Shown here piece by piece: positions 49,170-63,769 of a DNA stretch of 64,000 nt. This stretch comes from Siniperca chuatsi (Eukaryota; Chordata; Actinopteri; Centrarchiformes; Sinipercidae). The stretch is from contig NC_058061.1 in the NCBI RefSeq assembly GCF_020085105.1, forward strand, positions 4,336,284 to 4,400,283, given 5' to 3'. A program made the position numbers and the translations under genes. Numbering within the stretch: the stretch's first letter is position 1; each line of letters opens with the position of its first letter. The notes under the pieces are model-generated. The model was not told the DNA's origin. It did no database searches and saw only the letters and a list, made by a program, of their open reading frames with translations.

Positions 49170-49700
49170 AAGATGGCGATGAGAAAGCATGTCTAAAGCA
49201 CAAAAACGGCCGCTGTTTATGAAAATTTACAACTTTGCCATGGAAGTTTACGACTCGCCAGGCTCCGGGATTGGTTGCTGGCGGTCATGTGGACAGCAGG
49301 AATGGGAACTTATTTCCCATGAGGTTATATTGCAGCTGCTGTTTTCCACCGCTCATTCACTTAACACTAGTAACACAATCTTTTCTTGGCTCTTTGTATA
49401 TGCAATACGCGCACGCAGTGTTGTTGTGAGAAACTGCTCCGCTGTACGTGCGCAATCTCCCAAAAGTGGGCGATGGAGCTTCCGCGCGGTGCCTCTCTGT
49501 GGTGCGCCATGTTAATGTGTTGTTAGCTATATGTTCGTGAAAATGAGGGATCATCACAATCCTGGAAAGGTGGGATTACTTTCATGAAATCACCTGAACA
49601 TGGTGGGAAATTTGGCGAAAGGACTGCGAGGACGCGAGACGAGCTTCTGCAGAGTGGCAGCCACACAGGACATGATGGATTATCAACAAAGGTAAGGGCA
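49170..49700 (+). promoter_or_regulatory. Candidate conserved Hox-flank element
   Basis: This block stands out from the AT-rich surroundings. It starts with a YY1-type AAGATGGCG (49170-49178), then a Hox-promoter-like run (gtttatgaaaatttac, ccatggaagtttacgac, gggattggttgctgg with a CCAAT core on the other strand). At its right end is a well-formed splice donor, CAAAG/GTAAGG, with the exon end at 49691. It may be a 5' exon or promoter remnant of a lost posterior Hox gene or a Hox-associated non-coding RNA. No coding function is supported. Confidence 0.3.
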
Positions 49701-51602
49701 CCGTGTTTCTAATATTCCGGTGATTAACTCCGCACAAGTGCGCTGCTGCAGCGCTGTCGTGGCTCAACTGTCACTGTAGGCCCGATGTTACAAGAAATGG
49801 GAAGATCAGTCGTTAAGAAATGGCAATTATCCCTTCCAACGCGTGTTTTTCTTTGCCTTCCTGCGCTGCGTGAGCTATTCGCAACCAGTTGCTGAGACGC
49901 TGCAGCGCCGACAGATCAGCAAAGAAAAAGAAAGAAATGTGTGAAAATGATCCTACATGTTCCAGGTTTGAGGCCTTTAGGAGACAAACGATGTTTTATA
50001 ATCAGGAGTGGTTTCGGCTGCAGGCCAGACAGGCTTGACTTTGATGATGATGATGATGATGCTGATGATGATGGTCAGACAGGGCCTATGCTACCGCTGA
50101 GACGCGTTTTCCTCAAAATCAGATAAATCCATCCACTTTTTACTCTGCTGGCAGAGTTTATTCTGTTTCAAGTTATTTTATTGTTCGTTTTATTCAGAAA
50201 AACGCGTGAGAAGTCCTTTGTGTTGATATTGCGCGGCGCTGTCTCCTCGTCGAGCAGTTTCGCCTCCATTTTTTTCTCCAAATCTTTTATAATTTTGGAC
50301 AAATATTTGCTCTGATTGTGGCCTATTTTTGATTTAGCAACAACTACAGAGTCGATAATCACCGCGTTGACCATTTAGTTGGATTTCTGGCGCTTTTCTG
50401 TGTCTTTATTTGATGCTGCAATTTTATAAGACCATCATGTGAAAACATGTTGTCCCTGTGTGTCGGGACAGAGCATCATCTGTTGGTTTGCACTTTCCAG
50501 ATGTGCAGCAGCTGTCAGGCTGCAGGGCTGCGGCCTGGTTGAGATTTATTTTATTTTTTTTAAATTTAAACTTTTTAAAATCTAAATGTTTTCCAAATAA
50601 AAGTATTTACATCAGAAGCGCGCTGGATCTTAAGCAAAAGCGAAGACGGAAAAAACGGGATTATTCATTTTTTTTTGTATGAGCTAATGTCCTACAAATG
50701 TTTATTTTTCTGCCTAATTCATTCAATAACGCTGCAATAAATTTAAGATGCACATTATTTGAACAATACAGTGCCTTATTTCGTTATCTTTGTGTATTTT
50801 TTATTTAATAGGGTCACTTTTCCAAAGGTAGCCTAATTTAAAAAGCTAGAAATTGTCTAAGTGGAATTATAAACATCATAAATATAAATGATTGAAACAC
50901 TTAATTTAACAAATTCACATTTATTTTGCAAGAAAATCCTGTAAGTTCGTTTTATTAACTATAAATAAAGCGCTTTTACTGCAGAAATAGACACTAAATT
51001 TGGGGTTATTAATAAGCAACTACTACTTAATTGACATAACTACTGGGCTAATAGTAACGTTAATTGATCTGCTGATCTATTTCTAAATACAGTTATCGAT
51101 AGGTGACTAAATCCTGATCCAGGCAAACACTGAGACTCATTTCAGACATTTATACTCACAGTTTTTAAAAGAAATTTGTTTCCACTTGATCACGGTGGGT
51201 GATGATGGTGATGATGGTGGTGGTGATGATCGTGATGATGATGGTCTGTGTGGAAGCGCGTGTCCCCCCGTCTCTCTGCACGTCCTCGTGGACTTGAGTC
51301 ACAGTTGGCGTTGAATCGGGAAATCAGGACACGCTCACACCTTTTCAAAGAGTGAAATATCAACATTATTGACGCATTCTTTTCTGCATCGATTTGGATG
51401 ACTTGATGTGAATGATTAGGATTTGTGGCAGCTGCACTGAGAATACAGTTTTTTACGCGCGTGTTTGTTAGTTACAGCAGGTTACTGAACAAGACGGAAG
51501 TGCAAGTTAGAGGAGAGCGAGGGAGATGTTTGCCTGCAATTTGTGCGTAAAGGGAAATAATGCGCAAAGTGTTTTCATTGCGATGTTTTTTTTTCTTTTT
51601 GC

Positions 51603-51660
51603 TGTGTGTGTGTGTGTGTGTGAGAGAGAGTGTGTGTGTGTGTGTGTGTGCGCGTGCGTG
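51603..51660. repeat. TG-rich microsatellite
   Basis: (TG)n interrupted by a short (GA)n and ending in cgcgtgcgtg, about 450 bases upstream of hoxb6b. Confidence 0.9.
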
Positions 51661-52063
51661 CTTGTTGATGCTGTGCTGGTTTACTGGACTGTATTTGCAT
51701 AAAACGAAAAGTTATTACATACACAGTCGTCCTTTACATAGCATGTTGTTGTTTTTTTTTTTTAAGTTTTTTTTTTTTTTTAGTGTATATGTATTTCTAT
51801 GAGTCGCAGCATCGCTGTGAGTGTGTGCGCGAGCGCGAGCGTGCGTAAAGACCGACAGGCTCGAGCGCTTCATTTCGATTCACCGGGGACCCCTGCGCGC
51901 AACAAGAGCCCCCCATGGGTGCAATAGTGCAAACACAGACGGCGGTGATTGGCCAGAGGTTGATCAGATGGTACACTTCCCCTCTGTACTCAGCGGCACC
52001 TCACAACCCCCCCTTTCAGCAAAAACCAAATCTCGGATAAAGTAATGGCAAAACCACTTGGAC

Positions 52064-52070
52064 TATAAAA
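52064..52070 (+). promoter_or_regulatory. hoxb6b: TATA box of hoxb6b
   Basis: TATAAAA 55 bases before the hoxb6b start codon, preceded by gattggcc (inverted CCAAT) near 51946. A start near 52095 is inferred, giving a short 5' UTR. Confidence 0.6.
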
Positions 52071-52118
52071 GACAACAAATCATATTCCTCCGGAGTATAT
52101 ACACCCCGTTGTCCACCC

Positions 52119-53933
<1,815 letters not shown>

Positions 53934-54476
53934 AGGGACACTGAAAGAAAGGCATGTGTGTGTGCGCGCGCTTGGGTGCGCACACTCCTAAAATAAAACG
54001 ATGTATTATTTCTTTGTAGATAAAGTGCTGCAAATCACATGTTAGAGGCGTGTAGAGTGATAGACTTTATTTCAGTATCTGCACGGTAATAATGTCTGCA
54101 TTAGGTTAAAAATCTGTTTGTCCTTGTGCTCGTGTGTTTATTTAGGGGACTATGCAAAATCCGCCAAAATGTAAATAATTTTTAGTGTTTAGTTTTTGAC
54201 AATGTTGTTACCTCATTATCGTAGGCCTACTGAGATTTATTCTTCTTATTTTTTTTTTTCCACCTCATGACATTAAAAAAGAGGCTTTGTCCTTCCCTGT
54301 ACATCTCGTGGTGTAGTTGTTGTATAATAGTCTAGGCTCGTTGTTTACAGCTGTGCCCTCAACGGTTACATTTGTACAGATAAGAAATGTTACATGTTAT
54401 TTATTGTTGTTCACCATGTGTTCAATGCACATCTGGATATTGTGTGCAATATTTTGTTTAGGAAATTGTACATAGA

Positions 54477-54482
54477 AATAAA
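54477..54482 (+). other. hoxb6b: hoxb6b polyadenylation signal
   Basis: AATAAA about 540 bases after the stop, with a GT-rich stretch just downstream (cttgtggcgtc). Confidence 0.7.
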
Positions 54483-54739
54483 GGCTTTTTGATGTATATT
54501 GGAAAATCTTGTGGCGTCATTCATGCTCAAGGAAAAAAAATATTATTATTACTATTATTATTATTATTATTATAGGGTATTGCACTGCTTCTGAAGTCAC
54601 AATAAGCCCATATATTCCCATAAAACCAGTGTAAAGATTAAAATAATTTCCAGTTTGACACTCTGCACGTTAAACTGCCAGCAGACTGGCTGATTCGTCT
54701 CTGTTATGTGTTACCTGAGCCTTTTGTGGCCTATATTAT

Positions 54740-55129
54740 CAGCGTGTTACATAAATGATGGATGACTCCGGGGCCTGACAGCGCGTCCCGGCGGGGCGTT
54801 ACCACCTCTGTCCGGAAGATGGCGCTCTCTGCCTGCACGGCTCTCGGGGCGCAGCGGGGAGGCACCATTGACTGGAGCCTAACGACCATTATTTCGTCAT
54901 CATTTGTAACCATGGAGCATGAATTACCTCTTGAAGTCATCAGTGAGGATTTACGACTGGTCAACAAAGGCACGTGATTCCCGAACGCTCTCCCATATTT
55001 GGCCGCATACCTGGCAAAGTACAGTAGGGCTTCATTGCTTATAATTCATGATTGCATCCATAAATCGTGCAAGCACACAGGATTATAGCGACAAAGATCT
55101 ACAAATCGAGGCTTTAAAAATCCAAGCAA
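54740..55129 (+). promoter_or_regulatory. hoxb5b: hoxb5b promoter block
   Basis: Directly upstream of hoxb5b the sequence becomes GC-rich and motif-dense. There is a YY1-type AAGATGGCG at 54816-54824, overlapping a weak CTCF-like match (54812-54825). A CACGTG E-box lies at 54971-54976, and a homeodomain-type run (cttataattcatgattgcat, ccataaatcg) at 55038-55068. The start codon follows within 65 bases. This arrangement resembles vertebrate Hox5 promoters; exact conservation is not checked. Confidence 0.5.
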
Positions 55130-56464
<1,335 letters not shown>

Positions 56465-57190
56465 ATAACTTTTGGGGGAAGAGTAAAATAATAATAATAA
56501 TAATAATAATTAAAAAAAAAGACAGAAAAAAAGACAAGAAATCAATGAGTACTGTAAAGCTATTGAAAGCGCAGCACCTTCCAGCATGCATATTGTGATA
56601 GAAAAAGAAGTATTCTGTGGTCTTAAAAAAAAAAAACAACGCCATTTTTAGTTTACTGTTGTTGTACTATGATAGCGTAGATGTCCTGTTTGGAAATATA
56701 AGATGTAAATATTATTGGGGAGGGAGGGTGTTAATTGTCCATGCTTTTTGCTCTCTCTTGAAGGTGTTTCAACTTGAGCTCTTTATTGTGACTTCTTGAC
56801 GGTCTAACAGGAGTAAATTCATTGTACAGTTACAACTAAAAAGAAAAAAAGAAAAAAGTTTCCAAACCATATGCTGCTCTTCATTGAATGTAAACCTAAT
56901 GTATTCCGGGGCCATTCAAAGCGCTTTAGTGTAAGTTTTACTGCTATTTTTGATTGTTATCTTGTGGCCAGATCCATAAAGTTTCACAAACAAGCCAATG
57001 TGTAGCTCTAGGATATTTTGTGCATTTGTTATTATTATTGTTTAGAACTAATTATGAGCAATGCAAATGTATTCAACCTGTCAATGTGATAAATTTTTAG
57101 TGCAAAGGGTTATTCTGTGGATAGGCAGTGATGTAAGCTTTTTTCGCCAATAAGCTTTTTGTATTTGTAAGTGAACTCATAGCGCTTGGA

Positions 57191-57196
57191 AATAAA
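57191..57196 (+). other. hoxb5b: hoxb5b polyadenylation signal
   Basis: AATAAA about 730 bases after the stop codon, followed by tgaacgtgtct. Confidence 0.65.
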
Positions 57197-58547
57197 GTTT
57201 TTCTCAATTGCTTTGAACGTGTCTCGACTGTATTATCAATTAGAATAAATACAAATAAAAGTCAGATCATATTTGGCAGCAAGAAGGAGCTGCGTAACAA
57301 CTTCTGGTTTGCTTCTGACCCGAATTAAACTCGCTAATGATTAACCTGCAAGAATTATAAAAGTGTCACATCAACAACAAGATTTTAGGCTCCATTTTTT
57401 TTTTTTTTTTTTTTTTTTGGCTCCACTGAGTAGAGACAAAGTGACAGAGAAAACAGAAATATCTAACTTTTTCAAACTTACCTCCTCTGACCTCTCTGCA
57501 GCGAGACGCGTGTTTGCCATGTGGGAAATTTGTTGATGATAAAATCTCCCCCCAAAAAAAGTGAGTGGCTTTGGCTTACAGGTATATAGGCGAGGCTGAA
57601 GTTGGTAAAAATCCCCCCTTGCCAAAGATCGTATAGGCCTATATTACTTACAGACTGTGAAAAGTCACGTGAGGTCCATAAAGTTGGTTTTATGGTTTTG
57701 GGGAGTAGACAATGTACTATATAATTCACAACCTTGAATGAAAGTGACGGCTTAACTGCATGGATGGGACTGGAAAGGCTGGACTGGGGAAGGAAGCGGT
57801 GTCCAGTCATATTTAGTCAGTTTAAGCTGCTGGGAAACTTGGGAAATCTGAGTCCATGAAAATATTGTGGCTGCATTTTAAAATGTCAGATTAAATATTA
57901 AGGTTTTTTTTTTATTATTGGGGCACATTTTAGTTTAAAATATATTTAAAAAAAAAGAAAAGCTGTTTACACTCCTGCAGTTTGAGATGAAAGCCAGATT
58001 TCTTTCACATTTCTGCCCGCTGACTGACACGCGGATTATTTGACGCTTTTAATGTTTTGCTAAAAATGAAAAAGTCCAAACTTCTACTGTTTGGAAATGT
58101 TTCTTCAGCAGTGGCAAATATTCATTATCATTTCTCGTATTAAAAGAAACAACAACAACAACAACACAAAAGTGCTTTATTTTGCAAACACAAAATGTTT
58201 TGCAGGAAGAAAAACAAAAACAAACCAAACAAAACATTATTGTCATTATTCGACTTTAAGACTAAATCGAGGCTTTCTGGAGCTGCCATGACGCGAACTT
58301 GAGCGAGGTCCCGGAGTGATTTATTCCGATCTGTCAAGTCACAGAGCGGCCAAAGGTGAAGTCTCGGACAAGCCTGAGCTGGACACAGGCTTCACTGACT
58401 TTACATAAAGAGATCTCAGGCTATGTGGGCTGTACACATTGTCTGCCGGCCACTAATAAAACATAATGATATTATCTTCAAGAACCTGAAGGCTGTATGA
58501 GACTTCTGCGATATTTTCAAAGTCTTGACAGTCAAACTCATTTCAGG
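57197..58547. other. hoxb5b downstream spacer
   Basis: No gene is supported. It has a T-run at about 57396-57418 and AT-rich sequence. A non-repetitive, moderately GC-rich block lies at about 58260-58470 (gcggccaaaggtgaagtctc, ctggacacaggcttcac) and may be a conserved Hox-cluster element. Confidence 0.4.
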
Positions 58548-58562
58548 TATATATTATATATA

Positions 58563-58651
<89 letters not shown>
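58548..58651. repeat. (TA)n microsatellite, about 104 bases
   Basis: Almost pure alternating TA with one or two interruptions near the left end. Confidence 0.97.
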
Positions 58652-58655
<4 letters not shown>

Positions 58656-58659
58656 TTAA

Positions 58660-58905
58660 AACCAGTGGTGGGCTATATGGGTCCCAGACATTTCCCACAT
58701 ATTCATAACTATTAAGTGGCAATTTAACCAGCGTAATGAGTATTGCATATTGATAGGGGTAATCTGTACCCGGATCTCATGCATAATTCATGGCGGCGGG
58801 GATCATCGCTGGGTCAGTAGACGGTGTAGACTGCAGCCGCAGATGCGTCAGGAGGAAGCCACTGCTGCCAGACTTTGCACTGTCACGACCGAGACTCAGA
58901 TCTGC
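58660..58905. promoter_or_regulatory. Candidate conserved element between hoxb5b and mir-10a
   Basis: Unique-looking block between two simple repeats. It carries homeodomain/POU-type words (cataactattaagtggcaat, gcataattcatggcggcggg) and a CTGCAG-rich end. It lies where vertebrate HoxB clusters have enhancers between groups 5 and 4. Conservation is inferred, not tested. Confidence 0.3.
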
Positions 58906-59555
58906 AAAAAAAAAAAAAAAAAAAAAAACTAAATTTAAACAAACAACAGTCTGTGTTTTGCAAATGAGAGAATTAGATGTATTTATTTCTAATATATTTC
59001 AAATTCTAGGAGCTGTGGTTTTGATTAAAAAAAAAAAACAAACACTGCGTAAAAACCGATTTTTGTTCTTCTTTTGTCTGCTCTGCTTTGCTCTGCGATT
59101 CGTTTGATAGTTTAAAAATGCGTATAGAAAGCGGTGCAAGATATATAGTAAGTGATAAGGTTTAAAAGCCACCATGAAGCGTCACAAACATTTTTTTTTT
59201 AACCGCATATGAGTTATATTTTTAAATAAAATATATTTAAACACTAATTCCTGATGGAGCTTCGGTTTCGACGCAGTTAATGTGAATAATGAATTGCCAG
59301 GTCAGTTCTAAAATTAAATGCAAACGAGAAAACTGAATTTATTTTTTTTACAACCGAATAAGCAAAATGAGTCAAAACTTCACGTCGACGGTGATTTTAA
59401 AATCCGCCTCCTCTCGCGCGGAGTTCAACGCATTCGTTTGATCAGAATGATGAAATCCGTGAAAACAAATGTCACCTTGGACGGTTTTTTTGGGATGCTC
59501 AACATCTGGCAGGTTGTGTTTGTCTGTTGTGAGGTGATGTAATGCAGCTGCACCG

Positions 59556-59569
59556 CCAGCAGAGGGCGC
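59556..59569 (+). promoter_or_regulatory. CTCF-type motif
   Basis: CCAGCAGAGGGCGC matches the CTCF core consensus CCASYAGRKGGCRS at every position. It sits between hoxb5b and mir-10a. CTCF sites between anterior and central Hox genes are known domain boundaries in vertebrates. Confidence 0.6.
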
Positions 59570-59799
59570 CTCAGACCGGCCCGGCGGATGATGGATGGGT
59601 TTTTTCTGCCGCCCCCTCCTCTTATCATCAGGGGCATGTAGGTTACAGAGCACGACACAGAACAACCAGCGTCCCTGCGAGCGCGTTTATTAGTCACCTC
59701 TTTAGGTTTGTCCAGGCTGAGTGGGGGGAATAAACCTTTAATCCCCGAGACTTTGAGCTGAGAGTCAGGCTCTCTTTGGAGGCTGTGGGAGCTGATATA

Positions 59800-60372
59800 T
59801 TTGCTCAAGTACTGACTGCACTAAAGTACATTTTTTGAGCTACTTGTACTTTCCATTTTATGCTCCTTTAAACTCCACTACATTTCTGAGGCAAACACTG
59901 TATTATAAGCTCCACTGCATTTATCTGACGGCTATAATTACTTTTCAGATTAAGAATTTACATTAAAAAAAAGAGGTTTTACAGCTAATACATTGTTAAA
60001 GATGAACGTTACCAACCTTTTTTGGCTTGTGGCCTGTTACAAAAAGTGTAGCTGTCGCGTTTCAGATGTCTGGGGTTTTAGCAGTTCCTCCAAAGAAACT
60101 TTTCCCCCTTTAAACTTTCATTTTTATGACAGTTTGAGGCCCAGAGAGCTAAAACTATCCAATATTTAAAATAATAATCAAATAATCAAAGAGTAGAGAA
60201 AAGTCCAAAAAAGAAATACAATTTTTAAATTGTAATACAGTACTTTTGCTTTTGATACTTAGAGTATTTTGTTGCTAATACGTCTGTACTTTTACTTGAA
60301 ATTAGGTATTTTCACATTGTAGTATTGCTACTGTTACTTAAGTAAATGATCTGAGTGCTTCTTCCACCACTG
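59800..60372. mobile_element. CCACCACTG MITE, reverse orientation
   Basis: Ends gtgcttcttccaccactg. Contains the complement of the family phrases (cttgtactttccattttatg, tactgttacttaagtaaa). The left end is truncated near 59800. Confidence 0.6.
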
Positions 60373-60689
60373 TGCGCCTGAAGGGCGATGAAACTCTGGT
60401 TTGAGGACCAACAAATATTAAAAAATGGGTAAAAGACCACATACACATACTTACTGCGTATGTAGGCTACACATAGTATCACTTCCTGTATATGTACATA
60501 TCTGTAGCCTCGGACAGTGACACAAATCGCTCCTTTAAGTGGCTCATAATGTATAATGTGTAAATAAATACTGAATTAATACATGTTTGATTTATTTTAG
60601 CAACTATTACAGAAAAATAACCCATGAGATCGCCATAATATAAAGTCATGTAGTTGTAAAATATCTGTCCAAACCTATGTAGGGTATAT

Positions 60690-61280
60690 TTTTGGTAGTA
60701 CCTTCAACAAATGACTTTATTAATGGTTAAAAAGTAACTAATCATTAACTAATGCTTTATAGATCTGTTGTAAGCCACAAATAATAACAACTTTTGGGTT
60801 GGCAGGTTGTGGAAACTCCCTTTGACTAGAAGGGCTACAGGCACTCACAAAATGCATTTATTAACATTAATAACTGTACACTTGGTGGATTAAACCCCCT
60901 AATCAATGACTTATCAACATTTCTAACTGGAGACTTTGTGGATTAGATCCATTTATTACAGTTTATAACTGTAGAATTGTGGATTAAACTCCTTTATCAA
61001 TGACCTATTAACATTTATAACTGCAGACTTGATGGCTTACTGGAAAATAAGAAACCCACGAGCATTTATAAATTGATTACCAACATTTATAACTGCGTTA
61101 TTACCAAATAGAAAGGGACAAACAAGAGCTGTTTGGATTTTTCACAACCTGACAACCCAGAATTTGTTCTTATTCATGCTTCTAACGGATCAAAAATGAT
61201 TCATTAACCATTAATAAAGCTGTTAATAGTAAGTTATGAACCCTTCATAAAGGGTGCCTTATTAGAAAGAGGTACCGTTT
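60690..61280. mobile_element. MITE with internal tandem units next to mir-10a
   Basis: The left end ggtagtaccttcaacaaatg, with ctttattaatggttaa, is mirrored by ttaaccattaataaagctg and a right end near gaaagaggtacc. Inside, about 60860-61095, are four to five diverged units of about 50 bases containing acatttataactg.agact. A related fragment is at about 62277-62403. The element stops about 120 bases before the mir-10a hairpin. Confidence 0.55.
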
Positions 61281-61400
61281 AAAGACAAGATCTAAAGACA
61301 AGATGATTCTTAAATCTGAGTGTATTGTTTTTAAATATTTGGACATTATTAATAATTGAAGAGGCTGCAGCTGCCGTCCGCATGCACGCAGAGGCGGACG

Positions 61401-61495
61401 ACCTGTCATCTATATATACCCTGTAGATCCGAATTTGTGTAAATATAGCAGCAGCCACAAGTTCGCGTCTTGGGGAGTATGTAGGTGATGACACT
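61401..61495 (+). ncRNA. mir10a: MicroRNA mir-10a precursor
   Basis: The 5p arm at 61417-61439 starts TACCCTGTAGATCCGAATTT, the vertebrate miR-10a sequence; the T at position 12 separates it from miR-10b. The 3p arm at 61458-61479 reads CAAGTTCGCGTCTTGGGGAG and pairs back to it. Outer stem sequences (cctgtcatctatata and tatgtaggtgatgac) extend the hairpin. The loop is aaatatagcagcagcca. This microRNA sits between Hox groups 5 and 4 throughout vertebrates and represses anterior Hox genes such as hoxb1 and hoxb3 post-transcriptionally. Here it follows hoxb5b on the same strand. The 3p arm differs slightly from that of zebrafish as I recall it. Confidence 0.96.
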
Positions 61496-63148
61496 TCACC
61501 TCGAAGGAAAGAAAAACACTCATTTAAAAACCAAGAAAATCCTAATTGCTTTCTGTTTGTCCGTCTGTGCAAACAAACATCTGATGACTTAATAATTCAT
61601 AATATAATTTTATGGCAACTAATACGGACCCTGCTGTATATTTGATGTTTTCTCTGCCTGGTAATGTGTGTTAAAAATGTTGGTTTTGTGAGAGGGGTTC
61701 TGCGGGGGAGTGTTCACGAACAGAGCTGCAGGCCTTCACCAGACTACATACGCTTCTTTGAGTGTTTTTTCTTTTCTTTTTTCTTTTAGCTGCACATTGT
61801 TGGAGAATATGACATCTGTGAAAGTTGCAGGACAGGGCCTCAATGTGGGGCATTGTTCGGCACGTCATTTATCTTCTTTTCACTGCACTGCCTGTAGTCG
61901 AGGAGGAGTTTTAGTTTGCAGGGAAATGTGAGGAGGACCTCCCCAACAAACAGCTCCAACAGACGACCAACAGACTGGACTGAGAATCTGTGCTGATGCG
62001 AAGATGAGACCCAAAAGAAAAAAGTAAGTTTATTTTGACTGTGTTGATAACAGAAGTGCAGATTTGACTTGAGGGAATAATTTAGCATTTCTTAGCAGCT
62101 GACAAACATCTAATTCATGGTGTAAGCAGATATAAGGTCAGTTTTAAATGTCCATTATTACTATTATTGTCAGCAATTATAATTCTATCCTTTTAAAGAC
62201 GTATTTTATATTATTACAACTGTGTTTCATGTGTTTTATTATGATTAATTATCTGTTTATACACCAGCTTCCACTTGCAGGAGTTGACAAATACATTAAT
62301 AAACACTTGTATCTGCTTACAACTACATTATAGTGTGTTATAAACCATTTATTAAATGTTTATATGCTGCTTATGAATGCTAAATAAAGCAGTAAGTGTT
62401 ATAGGCCTGACCTGGTGATTTAAAGCTCCTGTTTAAAGGTTTTCTTTGATGTGGAAAATGAAGTTGTCTTTATGACTTTGCACATGATTCAGCTGGTCTT
62501 TTTTTTTTTTAATTTTAACTGTATTTTAATTATATTTATTTGTGTATTTATTAGTTTATTTATTTATTTGCTTCATTGCTTACGTTGTCTGTGGGGAATT
62601 AAGTTGCTGCTGCTGTTGATTCAACTGTCTTTGAATGAACTCAGAGCCATAAATCTCCTCCTCGTGGACACGTGGGTCCTGCAGCTAACTGACGAGAGAG
62701 GTTGCATTTGTCAGCAGGCCTGCAGACTGAATGGAGGGGTGGAGGTGGTGGTGGTGGGTGTGTGGGGTGAGGAAGGTGGTGGTGGGGGTGTGTGTGTGTG
62801 TGTGTACATGTCCATCACAAATCGGACAGGCAGCATGGCGCTCCTCGTGGTGATGAAGATGGGATGTAAAGCGAAACTCAGGGATGTTGTCACGTCTGAA
62901 TGATAACTGTGTGTCACCCACTACAGGCCACATGGATTACACATGAATTTATATTTATACTGTACGTCTTCATTCACTACACTGACTTATCGTCTCAGTC
63001 CATCTGCATTTCCCCCTCAAGCCTCCTCCTCTTCCTCTCTGCTCATACATCAGATGCGCACTCATTGCTGATGTTCTCTGTATTTATATGCCACTTTTTA
63101 TAGCACCATATAGGCTATCAGAGAGATTTATGGCGCATGTACAATAAG
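61496..63148. other. mir-10a downstream spacer, no gene seen
   Basis: No homeobox or other coding exon is supported. Contents are AT-rich sequence, a repeat fragment at about 62277-62403, and a GT-rich purine tract at about 62735-62805. Confidence 0.55.
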
Positions 63149-63534
63149 TTACCAGTTTATTAGGCACACCTATGTATCTTCATTAATATGCAGTAATAAA
63201 GAGGGGGACAAAATAGTAGAAACACCTCTCAATACAATTCAACAGCACCCCAAGCTACAGCCTCCATGACGTTTTTCCAGAGCTTCACGCATCACATGAC
63301 CATCAGCGAGTTATCTCAGTTATTTACTCCACGATAACCATGGAAACCAGCCAATAAGACCCACGGGATGTGGCTGAAAGCTCCTGATAATTTCCAGTAA
63401 GTGGATCTTGTTTTTGTGTGCGTCAAACTGCTGTTTCCTACAGGTTAATAATGAATCTTCAAGCTCAGCGACGCAGCATTTTTGCAGGGTTGAACTGCAT
63501 TAGCTTTAGCCACGTGTACCTAATAAACCGGCAA
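63149..63534. mobile_element. MITE with 'gtttattaggyacac' ends
   Basis: Left end taccagtttattaggcacac and right end gtgtacctaataaaccggca are inverted repeats 386 bases apart. A partial copy is at 33590-33820. Confidence 0.65.
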
Positions 63535-63769
63535 CGTGCACACATTGTTTTGATCTTTTATGTGAAGCTATAGAGACACTTTACTCATCTTGGTCTTTCA
63601 AATTAAACTAAACAAGCTTTCTCATGCTGCAGCTGTGACAGAAGAGGCTTATATAACTTTTATTTTTGGACGCAAGGACAAACCACTTTAGATCTGGTCA
63701 CTCTGTATTCAGATCCTTTGGGCGACGTGCACGGCTCAGAGATCAAACGTGGTCATTTGCGTTAATTAA

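Larger units (their letters stand above)
47114..52060. other. ttll6-hoxb6b intergenic region, no gene seen
   Basis: No Hox exon, homeobox fragment or mir-196-like sequence was found on either strand. Contents include AT-rich spacer and a GC-rich candidate conserved block at about 49190-49700. There are GAT-type simple repeats near 50041-50075 and 51195-51245, and a TG/GA/TG tract at 51603-51660. In a complete HoxB cluster, posterior genes (groups 7-13) would lie here. Confidence 0.6.

Noticed and set aside
49189-49515. 108-residue open frame in the posterior Hox gap
   Set aside because: No homology to any protein I recognise; the underlying DNA is better explained as regulatory sequence.
62451-62903. 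150-residue open frame near the right end
   Set aside because: Made of AT-rich and GT-rich low-complexity sequence with no Hox or other domain; not a Hox4 exon.
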